In this document: positions 8,390-15,551 of the stretch, one piece after another
Numbering within the stretch: position 1 is the stretch's first letter
How the letters are laid out: each line of letters begins with the position of its first letter
From: Eubacterium sp.
GTDB taxonomy: Bacteria; Bacillota; Clostridia; Oscillospirales; Acutalibacteraceae
DNA: 44,488 nt
Direction of reading: 5' to 3'
Assembly: GCA_022511205.1 (NCBI GenBank)
Contig: JAFLRY010000016.1
Location: 1 to 44,488, forward strand
Notes under the pieces: model-generated
Databases searched by the model: none
What the model saw: only the letters and a program-made list of their open reading frames with translations
What the model was told of the DNA's origin: nothing
Translations under genes and position numbers: made by a program

Positions 8390-8998
8390 TTACTTGATAA
8401 ACGTGCGCAATCTGAATTTTGCGCCGCAGGCTTCGCATATCTTTCTCGCTTCCTCGATATCCTCCTTCGGGATAACGTCAACGACTGTCATCCTCACGTC
8501 ATCGCAATACTTAACACATTCCTTCGTGAAATCGAGCATTGCCCCAAAGGCGATCCCCGGATAGATATTCCTCGTGATCTTATCGTATTTTTCCGAGGTC
8601 ACATCATTGAGAGAAACGGAAATACTATCCAAAACAGAGGAGATCTCCTGCGCCGTCGGCTTTTGATTAATCAGATCGGAAAGTCCGTTTGTGTTCAGGC
8701 GAATATGGATGTTGGGATGCGTTTCTCGAATATACTTCGCCGTAGCGATAAGATTATCATAGGCGTTTGTTGGCTCGCCGTAGCCGCAGAAAACCACCTC
8801 TTTAACGTCTGTAAAATCAAAATCGTCTATGGCTTTTTTGATTTCATCAATAGTCGGCTCCGTTTCAAACCAAAGCCTTTCAGCATCGCCCACCGCTTCT
8901 CCATGGGAGCGGATGCAAAAGGCGCAGTTGCAGGGGCATTTATTCGTAATATTCAGATAAACTCCGTCATCCAGTCTGTAAACGATATCTGTTTTCAT
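8390..8998 (-). CDS. Small radical SAM protein (TatD-linked rSAM type)
   Basis: 202 residues with a radical SAM core. The cluster motif C-x3-C-x2-C is seen in NKCPCNCAFCIRS near residue 20, and a glycine-rich GYGEPT binds S-adenosylmethionine further on. Length and the sequence around the cluster fit the short family usually annotated as TatD-linked radical SAM protein, which lacks extra C-terminal cluster domains. The reaction is not known. It sits upstream-facing next to an ECF S component and pyridoxal kinase on the same strand with an 11-base gap, so it is probably the last gene of the vitamin B6 operon. Whether it contributes to B6 metabolism is inference from position only. Confidence 0.8.
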   Translation of the reverse strand: MKTDIVYRLDDGVYLNITNKCPCNCAFCIRSHGEAVGDAERLWFETEPTIDEIKKAIDDFDFTDVKEVVFCGYGEPTNAYDNLIATAKYIRETHPNIHIRLNTNGLSDLINQKPTAQEISSVLDSISVSLNDVTSEKYDKITRNIYPGIAFGAMLDFTKECVKYCDDVRMTVVDVIPKEDIEEARKICEACGAKFRLRTFIK

Positions 8999-9009
8999 AT
9001 TTCTTTCTC

Positions 9010-9546
9010 CTAAACTATTTGCTTGAATATTTTATTTTTGAATTGCACCCTGTCGAGCGCTATCGCAAGAATAACGAATACGATGAGGCTTCCCGCAGGC
9101 TGAACCCAGCCGCTCGTTATTGCGGAAACGAGGGCAACCTGCTGACCCGCAATAATGGAATCCGCAATATAATAGCCCAGCAGTGTAACAAGCGTTGTCG
9201 GCACCAGCATAAGGCATATCTGCAGGCTAAGTATTTTATCATCATTACCCTTTCTTTTCAAGTATATACGCATCAGTATAAAGGGCAACGCGTTGAGCGC
9301 CTTGATGATAAAGCTTGCGGGGGCATAAACAGCGAAGCCTGTAAACACATCGGCAAGCGCCGCGCCCACCGATGCGGCAAAAAGCGAGCATGGAGCCGGC
9401 AAAACGCACGCCGCAAGATAGATCAACGAATCGCCGAAATGAAGGTATCCCTTCCCTATGGGAATTTGAATCACCATCGTAGCCACCGTCACAAGCGCGG
9501 TAAACAGAGCGGTGACCGTTAACAGTATTATCTTTTTATTCTGCAC
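9010..9546 (-). CDS. ECF transporter S component, probably for vitamin B6
   Basis: 178 residues, about six transmembrane helices, with the typical S-component pattern: an N-terminal helix with an Ala-x3-Ala-like face (VTALFTALVTVATMVIQIPI), GYLHFGDSLIYLAACVL, and a conserved Ala/Gly-rich FAASVGAALADVF helix. It is of the TIGR04002-like class. S components bind the vitamin and use the shared EcfAA'T energising module encoded elsewhere. Its start overlaps the end of the pyridoxal kinase gene by 11 bases, and a MocR/PdxR regulator is divergent, so pyridoxine, pyridoxal or pyridoxamine is the likely substrate (a PdxU-like role). The family call comes from sequence; the substrate comes from context. 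Confidence 0.8.
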   Translation of the reverse strand: MQNKKIILLTVTALFTALVTVATMVIQIPIGKGYLHFGDSLIYLAACVLPAPCSLFAASVGAALADVFTGFAVYAPASFIIKALNALPFILMRIYLKRKGNDDKILSLQICLMLVPTTLVTLLGYYIADSIIAGQQVALVSAITSGWVQPAGSLIVFVILAIALDRVQFKNKIFKQIV

Positions 9547-10324
9547 GATTCTCCGCTCCTAACTTATATAGATACCTTTCAAAATCAACGCCGTCATTTC
9601 TGTCGCTGATATTTGAATTTTTAATTACGAGGGAGATGAAATCCGTTGCCGTTTTTACGGCGCTGAAAACGTCGCTTCCCGCAAGCACCTTGCCGGTAAC
9701 CACGGCGCAGAGCATATCCCCCGTGCCCGAAAAGCTACCCTCTCGGTATTCCGCGAAATATTCGGCGTGCCTGCCCTTTTCATAAACGGCAGTGCCGATC
9801 AGGCCGTCTTTCTTAATTCCCGTTACGATAACGGACTTTATACCGCTGTCAAGAAGCATTTCGGCGGCTTTTTCGGCGTCTTTCTCCCCTGTCATCAGGT
9901 ATAACTCCGTTTCGTTTGGAGTGATTATATCTGCGGACAAAGCAAGCGCCTTTATCTTTTCGCAGAGGGAGTCGGAAAAGCCCTTATACCTTTCCCCCGA
10001 ATCGCCCATAACGGGATCGACCACCAACAGCGCGTTTTCGTCTTTGATAAAATCCAAAACCGCGTCTATCTGCCGTTCATCGGAAAAATAGCCTGTGAGT
10101 ATACCGTCAAATTGAAAGCCGTGCTTTTTCCACTCGCTGAAAAATGCGGGCATATGCTCCGTCATATCCACTTTCGCAAAGCTACTGTAGCCGGTTTGAT
10201 TGGAAAGCACCGCCGTCGGTATCGGATGAGCCTCTATTCCCAAAACGGAAATGATCGGTATCCCAACGCCCAACGAGCATTTGCCGAAGCCCGAAAGATC
10301 ATTAATGAGAGCGCATTTTTTCAT
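9536..10324 (-). CDS. pdxY: Pyridoxal/pyridoxamine kinase
   Basis: About 262 residues from the ATG at 10324; the in-frame ATG at 10333 is too close to the AAGGA site. It belongs to the ribokinase-type pyridoxal kinase family and phosphorylates pyridoxal, pyridoxamine or pyridoxine with ATP to feed the cofactor PLP. The N-terminal SGFGKCSLGVGIPIIS is the substrate-binding motif, VDPVMGDSG is the ATP/substrate loop and FSGTGDMLCA holds the catalytic Asp in GTGD. The length matches PdxY/PdxK. It is first in an operon with the ECF S component and radical SAM genes, and divergent from the MocR-like regulator, the classical layout of B6 salvage control. Confidence 0.88.
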   Translation of the reverse strand: MKKCALINDLSGFGKCSLGVGIPIISVLGIEAHPIPTAVLSNQTGYSSFAKVDMTEHMPAFFSEWKKHGFQFDGILTGYFSDERQIDAVLDFIKDENALLVVDPVMGDSGERYKGFSDSLCEKIKALALSADIITPNETELYLMTGEKDAEKAAEMLLDSGIKSVIVTGIKKDGLIGTAVYEKGRHAEYFAEYREGSFSGTGDMLCAVVTGKVLAGSDVFSAVKTATDFISLVIKNSNISDRNDGVDFERYLYKLGAENRAE

Positions 10325-10340
10325 TTGCTTCATTTCCTTG

Positions 10341-10369
10341 TTGATTAATCGCTGATGATAGTATATAAT
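10341..10369 (+). promoter_or_regulatory. Promoter of the MocR/PdxR-like gene in the divergent B6 control region
   Basis: TTGATT (10341-10346), 17 bases, TATAAT (10364-10369). The 10325-10422 interval between divergent genes must also hold the kinase promoter and regulator sites; I could not define those cleanly. Confidence 0.6.
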
Positions 10370-10422
10370 AATTCTGTCACTAATTATATATGCAATTTTA
10401 AGAATTTTTTAAGGTACAGTTT

Positions 10423-11682
10423 ATGAGCAAATACGATGATCTTTATAATAAGCTCAAAGCGGATATTTTAAGCGGTCAGCTCAAGGCGGGAGACAGATTG
10501 CCATCTGTAAGAAAAGCGGGGAGCCTTTATTCCGTGAGCCGCACCACCGTGCAAAACGCATATTTTGCCCTTGCGGCGGACGGCTTCATCATCAGCGAAC
10601 CCCAGAGCGGATACTACGTTTCCTACCACACCGCAAAGCAGATCGAGGAAAAAAGCGCGGATACGAAGCAAAATATCCTCTACGATTTTAAGAGCGGCGG
10701 CGCGGACAGGGAAAGCTTTGAATTTGATATCTGGCGCAGGTATATGAAAAACGCCCTGCGGCAGGACGAACGGCTTTTAACCTACGGTGAAGCGCAGGGA
10801 GAAGCGGAGCTGAGAGAGGCGCTTTCTGAGTATGTCAGAGATAAAAGAAACGTGATCGCCTCACCAAGCAGGATCGTTATCGGCGCAGGCGTGCAGAGCC
10901 TTCTCGGCATTCTTTGCTCGCTTATTGATAGTAAAGGCACTGTCTCATTCCCCGATAAAAGTTTTCAGCAGGGCGCGGCACTGTTTGAGGATTACGGCTT
11001 TGACGTAAAATACAGATTTAAGGATGCGGAAATCATCTACGTCTCCCCTTCTCATATGACGAAGCGCGGAGACGTTATGCCAAACAAGCGGCGCATGGAG
11101 CTGGTTGAGCATTCGGCAAAAACCGCAAGCCTCATAATCGAGGACGATTACGAAAGCGATTTTCAGTACAACATAATGCCCGCGCCGTCGCTCCACGCCC
11201 TTGCGGGGGGCAGTAACGTGGTTTATCTCGGCTCATTTTCAAGGCTTCTGCTCCCTTCGATCCGCATCAGCTTTATGGTACTTACTCCCGAGCTGGCGGG
11301 GAAATACCGCGAGAATATCTATAAATTCAACCAAACCGCGGCGAAAACGGAGCAGATCGCCCTTTGCCAGTATATTCGTGACGGGCATTTGAAAGCCCAG
11401 ATCAGAAAAACGCGTCGCTTTTACACCGCGAAAGCAAGAGCCTTCGCCGCCCTACTGGCGGAGGAATTCATCAATGCGCAAATTGAGATCAGCGAAAACG
11501 CGCTTCAAATCATAATGACAGTGCCATTCAGCAAAAACCTCGACGAATTTGAGAAAAACGGCATTGCTGTATTTGTTGAAAGCTACGAAAACGGAATTCT
11601 CAAGCTGATAATAAACACGGGCGCGGTGCCGCAAAATTCCTTTAAAAACGCCATAATTGCATTAAAAAACGCATTAAGCTAA
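10423..11682 (+). CDS. MocR/PdxR-family regulator with the PLP lysine replaced by arginine
   Basis: 419 residues: an N-terminal GntR-type winged helix (residues 1-75, LPSVRKAGSLYSVSRTTVQNAYFALAADG) joined to a fold-type I aminotransferase-like domain. PdxR members sense PLP and control B6 genes, which fits the divergent pyridoxal kinase operon. The Asp and Tyr of the cofactor pocket are present in IIEDDYESDFQYN. At the position of the Schiff-base lysine, however (normally GSFSK..PxxR), the sequence is LGSFSRLLLPSIRIS with Arg274 (codon AGG). The protein may therefore bind PLP without an internal aldimine or sense another ligand. The AAGG site before the ATG is modest. Family assignment is strong; the altered response is inference. 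Confidence 0.87.
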   Translation: MSKYDDLYNKLKADILSGQLKAGDRLPSVRKAGSLYSVSRTTVQNAYFALAADGFIISEPQSGYYVSYHTAKQIEEKSADTKQNILYDFKSGGADRESFEFDIWRRYMKNALRQDERLLTYGEAQGEAELREALSEYVRDKRNVIASPSRIVIGAGVQSLLGILCSLIDSKGTVSFPDKSFQQGAALFEDYGFDVKYRFKDAEIIYVSPSHMTKRGDVMPNKRRMELVEHSAKTASLIIEDDYESDFQYNIMPAPSLHALAGGSNVVYLGSFSRLLLPSIRISFMVLTPELAGKYRENIYKFNQTAAKTEQIALCQYIRDGHLKAQIRKTRRFYTAKARAFAALLAEEFINAQIEISENALQIIMTVPFSKNLDEFEKNGIAVFVESYENGILKLIINTGAVPQNSFKNAIIALKNALS

Positions 11683-11732
11683 AAAACATTCGTTCTATAG
11701 TCCTATAAAACGGACTGTGCGCGCCAAATGTA

Positions 11733-11760
11733 TTGAAAACGGATTTCTCTTTGATAAAAT
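11733..11760 (+). promoter_or_regulatory. Promoter of the small membrane protein gene
   Basis: TTGAAA (11733-11738), 16-base spacer, TAAAAT (11755-11760), followed by a strong AAGGAGG site before the ATG at 11817. Confidence 0.5.
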
Positions 11761-11816
11761 GAAGGTGTGAGGTTGAGATACAAACTCAACGCAAGAAATT
11801 CAAGGAGGAATTCAAT

Positions 11817-12116
11817 ATGAAAAACTTATTCGTAAAGGCTATGATCTCGGTGGCCGCTCTTATCGTGGGCTACGGCGCAATGGTGCTTCCCTTTCATCTT
11901 TTTGACAACCTGACCCCCATGCAGATGAGGATACTCTTCTTCACTGAAATAATCGTTTATTTCCTGATCGTTTCCGCTTTTTTTCTCATCAAAGAGGCAA
12001 AGGAGGAAAATAAAAAAAGAACCCTTGCGCTGGAGGAAAGGCACAATCGACGCGTTGCCAAAAGGCAAAACGAGCTCAAAGGCATAAGGGTAAACAACTA
12101 CGATATTGCGGCTTAA
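11817..12116 (+). CDS. Small two-helix membrane protein, unknown function
   Basis: 99 residues with two hydrophobic helices (AMISVAALIVGYGAMVLPFHLF and IIVYFLIVSAFFLIKEA) and a highly charged, Lys/Arg/Glu-rich cytoplasmic tail that is probably helical. An excellent AAGGAGG ribosome binding site, its own promoter and a strong terminator show it is a real monocistronic gene. I do not recognise the family. It stands between the B6 regulator and the convergent ABC transporter operon with no clear link to either. Confidence 0.7.
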   Translation: MKNLFVKAMISVAALIVGYGAMVLPFHLFDNLTPMQMRILFFTEIIVYFLIVSAFFLIKEAKEENKKRTLALEERHNRRVAKRQNELKGIRVNNYDIAA

Positions 12117-12131
12117 ATCAAAGCATAAGAA

Positions 12132-12161
12132 AACGGCTCTCAATTCAGAGAGCCGTTCTTT
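12132..12161. terminator. Bidirectional terminator, small membrane protein / ABC permease
   Basis: Arms 12132-12141 and 12148-12157 (AACGGCTCTC / GAGAGCCGTT) are followed by CTTTT on the plus strand and, for the opposite operon, by a T-containing run on the minus strand. Confidence 0.8.
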
Positions 12162-12163
12162 TG

Positions 12164-14746
12164 TTAACTGATATCCTCGCTAAGCGTGCCGACTATGGAA
12201 TCGTTTTTGAGTTTGGATACCGAATAGAGCATTGAGAAGCCGATTATTATGAATACCGCAAGGATCACCGCGCCGTACAGGGGCAGATTTATCTTAAACG
12301 TAATATCGGGATCATTCACCACTTTAACCATACCGTAGCTGAGCAGAGCGCTTATGGGCAGACCGAACACCAGCGCTTTAAGCCCATAGAAAAGGCTTTC
12401 AAGGCAAACCATTTTATAGAAGCCGCGCTGCGTTGTGCCAACTGATTTGAGCATGGCGAATTCTCTGCGCCTGAGGGCAACGCTTGTAGAGATAGTATTG
12501 ATAATATTTGCAAGCGTTACGAGGGTTATCAGCGTAATAAAACCGTAGGTAAAAACATTTATTACAAACGCAAGTCCGTTCATCGTTTCAAATTGCTCAA
12601 CCATATCATAGACGCTCATCGAAAAATCTTCGTCATATTTAAGATTCTTGACATTCGTGTAGACTTCAGCGTGATTATCCGTCTCTATTCCCAGATACAA
12701 GAACGAATGGCCCGCTGAAGAACTCGCAGAATAATGTACGCTTTCGGGAAGATAAATACTCAAATATCCGTGGGGATTTAGATTGCAGACGTAATTATCC
12801 TTATCGTAATCAACAAGCCCGCCTATCTCGATATAATCTTTATTGGTCATAAGACCAATGCCATATATCCTTTTACCAACGGCATTTTCATTAAAGACCT
12901 TATCTCCGCTGCCTTTATGGCTCACGTCATTCAAAAGAAGCCATTTGGCATTTTTACCCGGATTGTAGTATTCCCTGTAATCAATACCGTTTGCCGTGCA
13001 GAGTGCGTTGAAATCTTCATCTTCTATCATATTAAGGATAATTCCAGCTTTACCTCTTTGCCAGAGATTTGAGTAAGATTTCGTTAAAACTTCATCATTC
13101 ATCAAAGCATATTCGTGCAGATGATCTATTTCAATGTTAGCATCCAACTCATGGTTTTCCACAGTTATGGTATAAACCTTATCAACACCGTCTATCTCAT
13201 AGAGCTTTTCAACGATCGCTTCCTTATCATTGTAATCGTTAACGAATACCTCTAACTGATAAGGCAGATCAACGGCGAGGTCTACCTGACTTGTGAACAT
13301 TGAAACGAAGCTGTTTGCGGTGAGGAAAAGGATAACGGAAACCGCTATAGCCGCGGTGATCACCCTTGATTTTCTGCCGTTTCTCTTGAGGTTTTTGTGG
13401 GCAAGCTCACCCTCGTAGCCGAAGATAGCACGAATATATTTCGGAGTTTTGAGGCTTTTCGGCTTCAGCTTGACCTCTTTATTTTGCCTTAAAGCTTCGA
13501 TAGGTGTTATCGCTGATGCCTTTTTTGCGGGAATATATGAGGAGATGAATATGGTCAGCGCACTGAAAAGCACTATGCCTACTATCGCCCAGAAGGGTAC
13601 TACCGCATTCATCGTAATGCCCGCTTCCTTAACGCCGCTTATCATTCCGGTTGAAATGATTATATCGCTTACCGCTCTAAGCGTAATGGCGATACCGAGG
13701 ATACCGCCCAGCGTTCCGAGGGGTATGCTTATTGCACCTAAAACGAAGCCCTCGTAATAAACGGACTGCTTTTTCTGCTTTCTCGTTGCGCCGACGCTCC
13801 CCAGCATACCGAGATATCTTGTTTTCTCTGATAGGGACATGGCGAAAGCGTTATAAATAAGAGCAACTGACGCCGCGATTATTATGGCAAGAATAAACAA
13901 GCCCATAGGAATAAGCACTATGGCGAGCGTGCCATTCTTTTCCGCGGCGAAATATGAATCAAGAATATCATTGTGATAATCAAGCTCTTTTGCGCCTATT
14001 TCAGTTTTTATCTTATCTATAAGATCGCGGGCATTAAAGCCGGGGTCTGCCAGAGTTATAGCAGCGGTCACAGTGCCCTGCTTTTCCTCATCACTCATTC
14101 CGCGTATGATCCCATAGGAGCGGTAGGTTGGATTGTTTCGATGAAGAATGGCTACTATTTTAAACTGCTTCTCACCGGTTTTGAAAAATTTAAAGGTATC
14201 ATACTCATATATGGGGTTTCCGTGTTCGTCATGCTCTGTTTCCGTTACCGGATTCATTTCACCAATGGTAAGCGTTACTGTATCGCCTAACTTCCAATCG
14301 AGCTTATTTCTTTCGATAAACGCTTCCTCAACGGCGATCTCGTTTTCGTTTTTCGGAATCTCACCGTCGAAATTAGCGGTGATCATCTGCGCAAGATTTG
14401 TCTCATCGCCGGCGTATATCCACTCACTACCGTATTTATTTACCTGATTATTCGGAAGCTTATAGCCGCTGCAATCGTAATCCTCTAAAAGGAACGTGCC
14501 TACGCTTTCAAGCTCTGAATTCGTTTTCAGCTTGGCAACCTGTTCAAGGCTTAAATCGTAAAATCTCGCGTGCCAATTGCCTCCGTCAAAAGCGGCCATT
14601 TTGCCGTAAAAGTTCATAAAGGAAGCGATGCTTACAAAAACCGCCGTTATCATCGCCACCGAAACGCAGATGCCAAGGGTGGTTACGATGGTTCGGCCTT
14701 TGTTTTTCCCGAGGTGGCGAAGCGTGAGCTTTTTGATTATGTTCAC
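12164..14746 (-). CDS. FtsX/MacB-type ABC transporter permease (copy 1)
   Basis: 860 residues starting at a GTG that overlaps the ATPase stop (GTGA). An N-terminal helix (GRTIVTTLGICVSVAMITAVFVSIA) is followed by a large extracytoplasmic domain of roughly 220 residues. A first FtsX domain of three helices begins near SLSEKTRYLGMLGSVGATRKQKK. A second anchor helix (RKSRVITAAIAVSVILFLTA), another extracellular domain and a second FtsX domain (SVALRRREFAMLKSVGTTQRGF) follow. This duplicated plan is that of exporter or stress-sensing permeases of the MacB/LolC superfamily in Firmicutes. It ends with KNDSIVGTLSEDIS, nearly the same tail as its paralogue at 15552-18428. Together with the ATPase it forms the complete unit. 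The substrate (peptide antibiotic, lipid or other) is unknown. Confidence 0.85.
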   Translation of the reverse strand: MNIIKKLTLRHLGKNKGRTIVTTLGICVSVAMITAVFVSIASFMNFYGKMAAFDGGNWHARFYDLSLEQVAKLKTNSELESVGTFLLEDYDCSGYKLPNNQVNKYGSEWIYAGDETNLAQMITANFDGEIPKNENEIAVEEAFIERNKLDWKLGDTVTLTIGEMNPVTETEHDEHGNPIYEYDTFKFFKTGEKQFKIVAILHRNNPTYRSYGIIRGMSDEEKQGTVTAAITLADPGFNARDLIDKIKTEIGAKELDYHNDILDSYFAAEKNGTLAIVLIPMGLFILAIIIAASVALIYNAFAMSLSEKTRYLGMLGSVGATRKQKKQSVYYEGFVLGAISIPLGTLGGILGIAITLRAVSDIIISTGMISGVKEAGITMNAVVPFWAIVGIVLFSALTIFISSYIPAKKASAITPIEALRQNKEVKLKPKSLKTPKYIRAIFGYEGELAHKNLKRNGRKSRVITAAIAVSVILFLTANSFVSMFTSQVDLAVDLPYQLEVFVNDYNDKEAIVEKLYEIDGVDKVYTITVENHELDANIEIDHLHEYALMNDEVLTKSYSNLWQRGKAGIILNMIEDEDFNALCTANGIDYREYYNPGKNAKWLLLNDVSHKGSGDKVFNENAVGKRIYGIGLMTNKDYIEIGGLVDYDKDNYVCNLNPHGYLSIYLPESVHYSASSSAGHSFLYLGIETDNHAEVYTNVKNLKYDEDFSMSVYDMVEQFETMNGLAFVINVFTYGFITLITLVTLANIINTISTSVALRRREFAMLKSVGTTQRGFYKMVCLESLFYGLKALVFGLPISALLSYGMVKVVNDPDITFKINLPLYGAVILAVFIIIGFSMLYSVSKLKNDSIVGTLSEDIS

Positions 14747-15426
14747 TGCCTCATCACCTCGTCCTTAACGATCTTGCCGTCCTCGATTGCGATAATTCTA
14801 TCCGCGCCGAGGGCGATCTTTTCATCGTGGGTGATGATTATAATCGTTTGATTGTTTTCCTTGTTGATCGCGCGGAGAAGATCCACTATTTCGCGGCTGT
14901 TCTTGCTGTCAAGGTTGCCGGTGGGCTCGTCCGCCAGCACGAGAGCGGGATTGTTCATCAGCGCTCTGCCGATAGAAACACGCTGCTGCTGACCTCCGGA
15001 AAGCTCGTTTGGCAGGTGCTTCACTCTGTTTTGCAAGCCGAGAGTTTCCACAAGGCTGTCCAGTTTGTTCTTGTTCACCTTCTGACCGTCAAGCAGCAGA
15101 GGAAGCGTCATATTTTCCTCAACAGTTAAAATCGGGATAAGGTTATAAAACTGATAAATAAGCCCTATCTGCCTTCTTCTGAAAATGGCAAGGGTGGTTT
15201 CATTGAGCGTAGAGATATCCGTGCCCTCAATGAAAACGCTGCCGCTGGTGGCCTTATCCACTCCGCCGAGAATGTGGAGCAGGGTTGATTTTCCCGAGCC
15301 TGACGGCCCTACTATCGCCACAAACTGACCCTTCGGTACGGAAAAGGACACGTCGTCCAGCGCCCTTACCATCGTTTCACCTTTACCGTAAGTTTTCGTA
15401 AGGTTTTTTACTCTAAGAATTTCCAT
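14743..15426 (-). CDS. ABC transporter ATP-binding protein (LolD/MacB/BceA type)
   Basis: 227 residues from the ATG at 15426, which has a strong AAAGGAG site; an upstream in-frame start at 15459 lies inside the promoter region and is rejected. Walker A GPSGSGKST is at residues 40-48, the Q-loop glutamine near 92, signature LSGGQQQR at 142-149, and Walker B with DEPTGNLD at 166-173. All key residues are present. It energises the downstream permease, with which it overlaps by four bases (GTGA). It is also the only intact ATPase available in this window to the paralogous upstream permease, whose own ATPase is reduced to a scar. The stop-start overlap shows translational coupling. Confidence 0.92.
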   Translation of the reverse strand: MEILRVKNLTKTYGKGETMVRALDDVSFSVPKGQFVAIVGPSGSGKSTLLHILGGVDKATSGSVFIEGTDISTLNETTLAIFRRRQIGLIYQFYNLIPILTVEENMTLPLLLDGQKVNKNKLDSLVETLGLQNRVKHLPNELSGGQQQRVSIGRALMNNPALVLADEPTGNLDSKNSREIVDLLRAINKENNQTIIIITHDEKIALGADRIIAIEDGKIVKDEVMRQ

Positions 15427-15454
15427 AATGTTTTCTCCTTTCGATTGTGCGTTC

Positions 15455-15508
15455 ATCATACACCCGAAATCTTACAGTTGGGTGACACGTTTTATTACAA
15501 TTTTGTAA
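15455..15508 (-). promoter_or_regulatory. Activator-type promoter of the ABC ATPase-permease unit
   Basis: Minus strand: an inverted repeat TTACAA-N2-TTGTAA (15495-15508), then TGTCAC and TGTAAG half-sites 11 bases apart (15482-15487 and 15471-15476), 10 bases, and a -10 box TATGAT (15455-15460). There is no good -35 box. Eleven-base direct repeats at this position are usual for response-regulator activation. The same arrangement with identical spacing occurs at 18516-18569. Confidence 0.65.
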
Positions 15509-15551
15509 GATTTGAAATAACAGTTTTTCGTTATGGCTAACACCATATTTA

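Noticed and set aside
8363-9522. Plus-strand frames opposite the radical SAM and ECF genes
   Set aside because: They are mirror frames of genes with diagnostic motifs; no own starts or promoters were seen.
11695-11720. AGTCC...GGACT inverted repeat as terminator of the MocR-like gene
   Set aside because: The stem is only five bases and no T-run follows; too weak to call.
15426-15459. Upstream in-frame start for the ABC ATPase
   Set aside because: It would translate through the -10 box and ribosome binding site; the ATG at 15426 has AAAGGAG at ideal distance and matches family starts.
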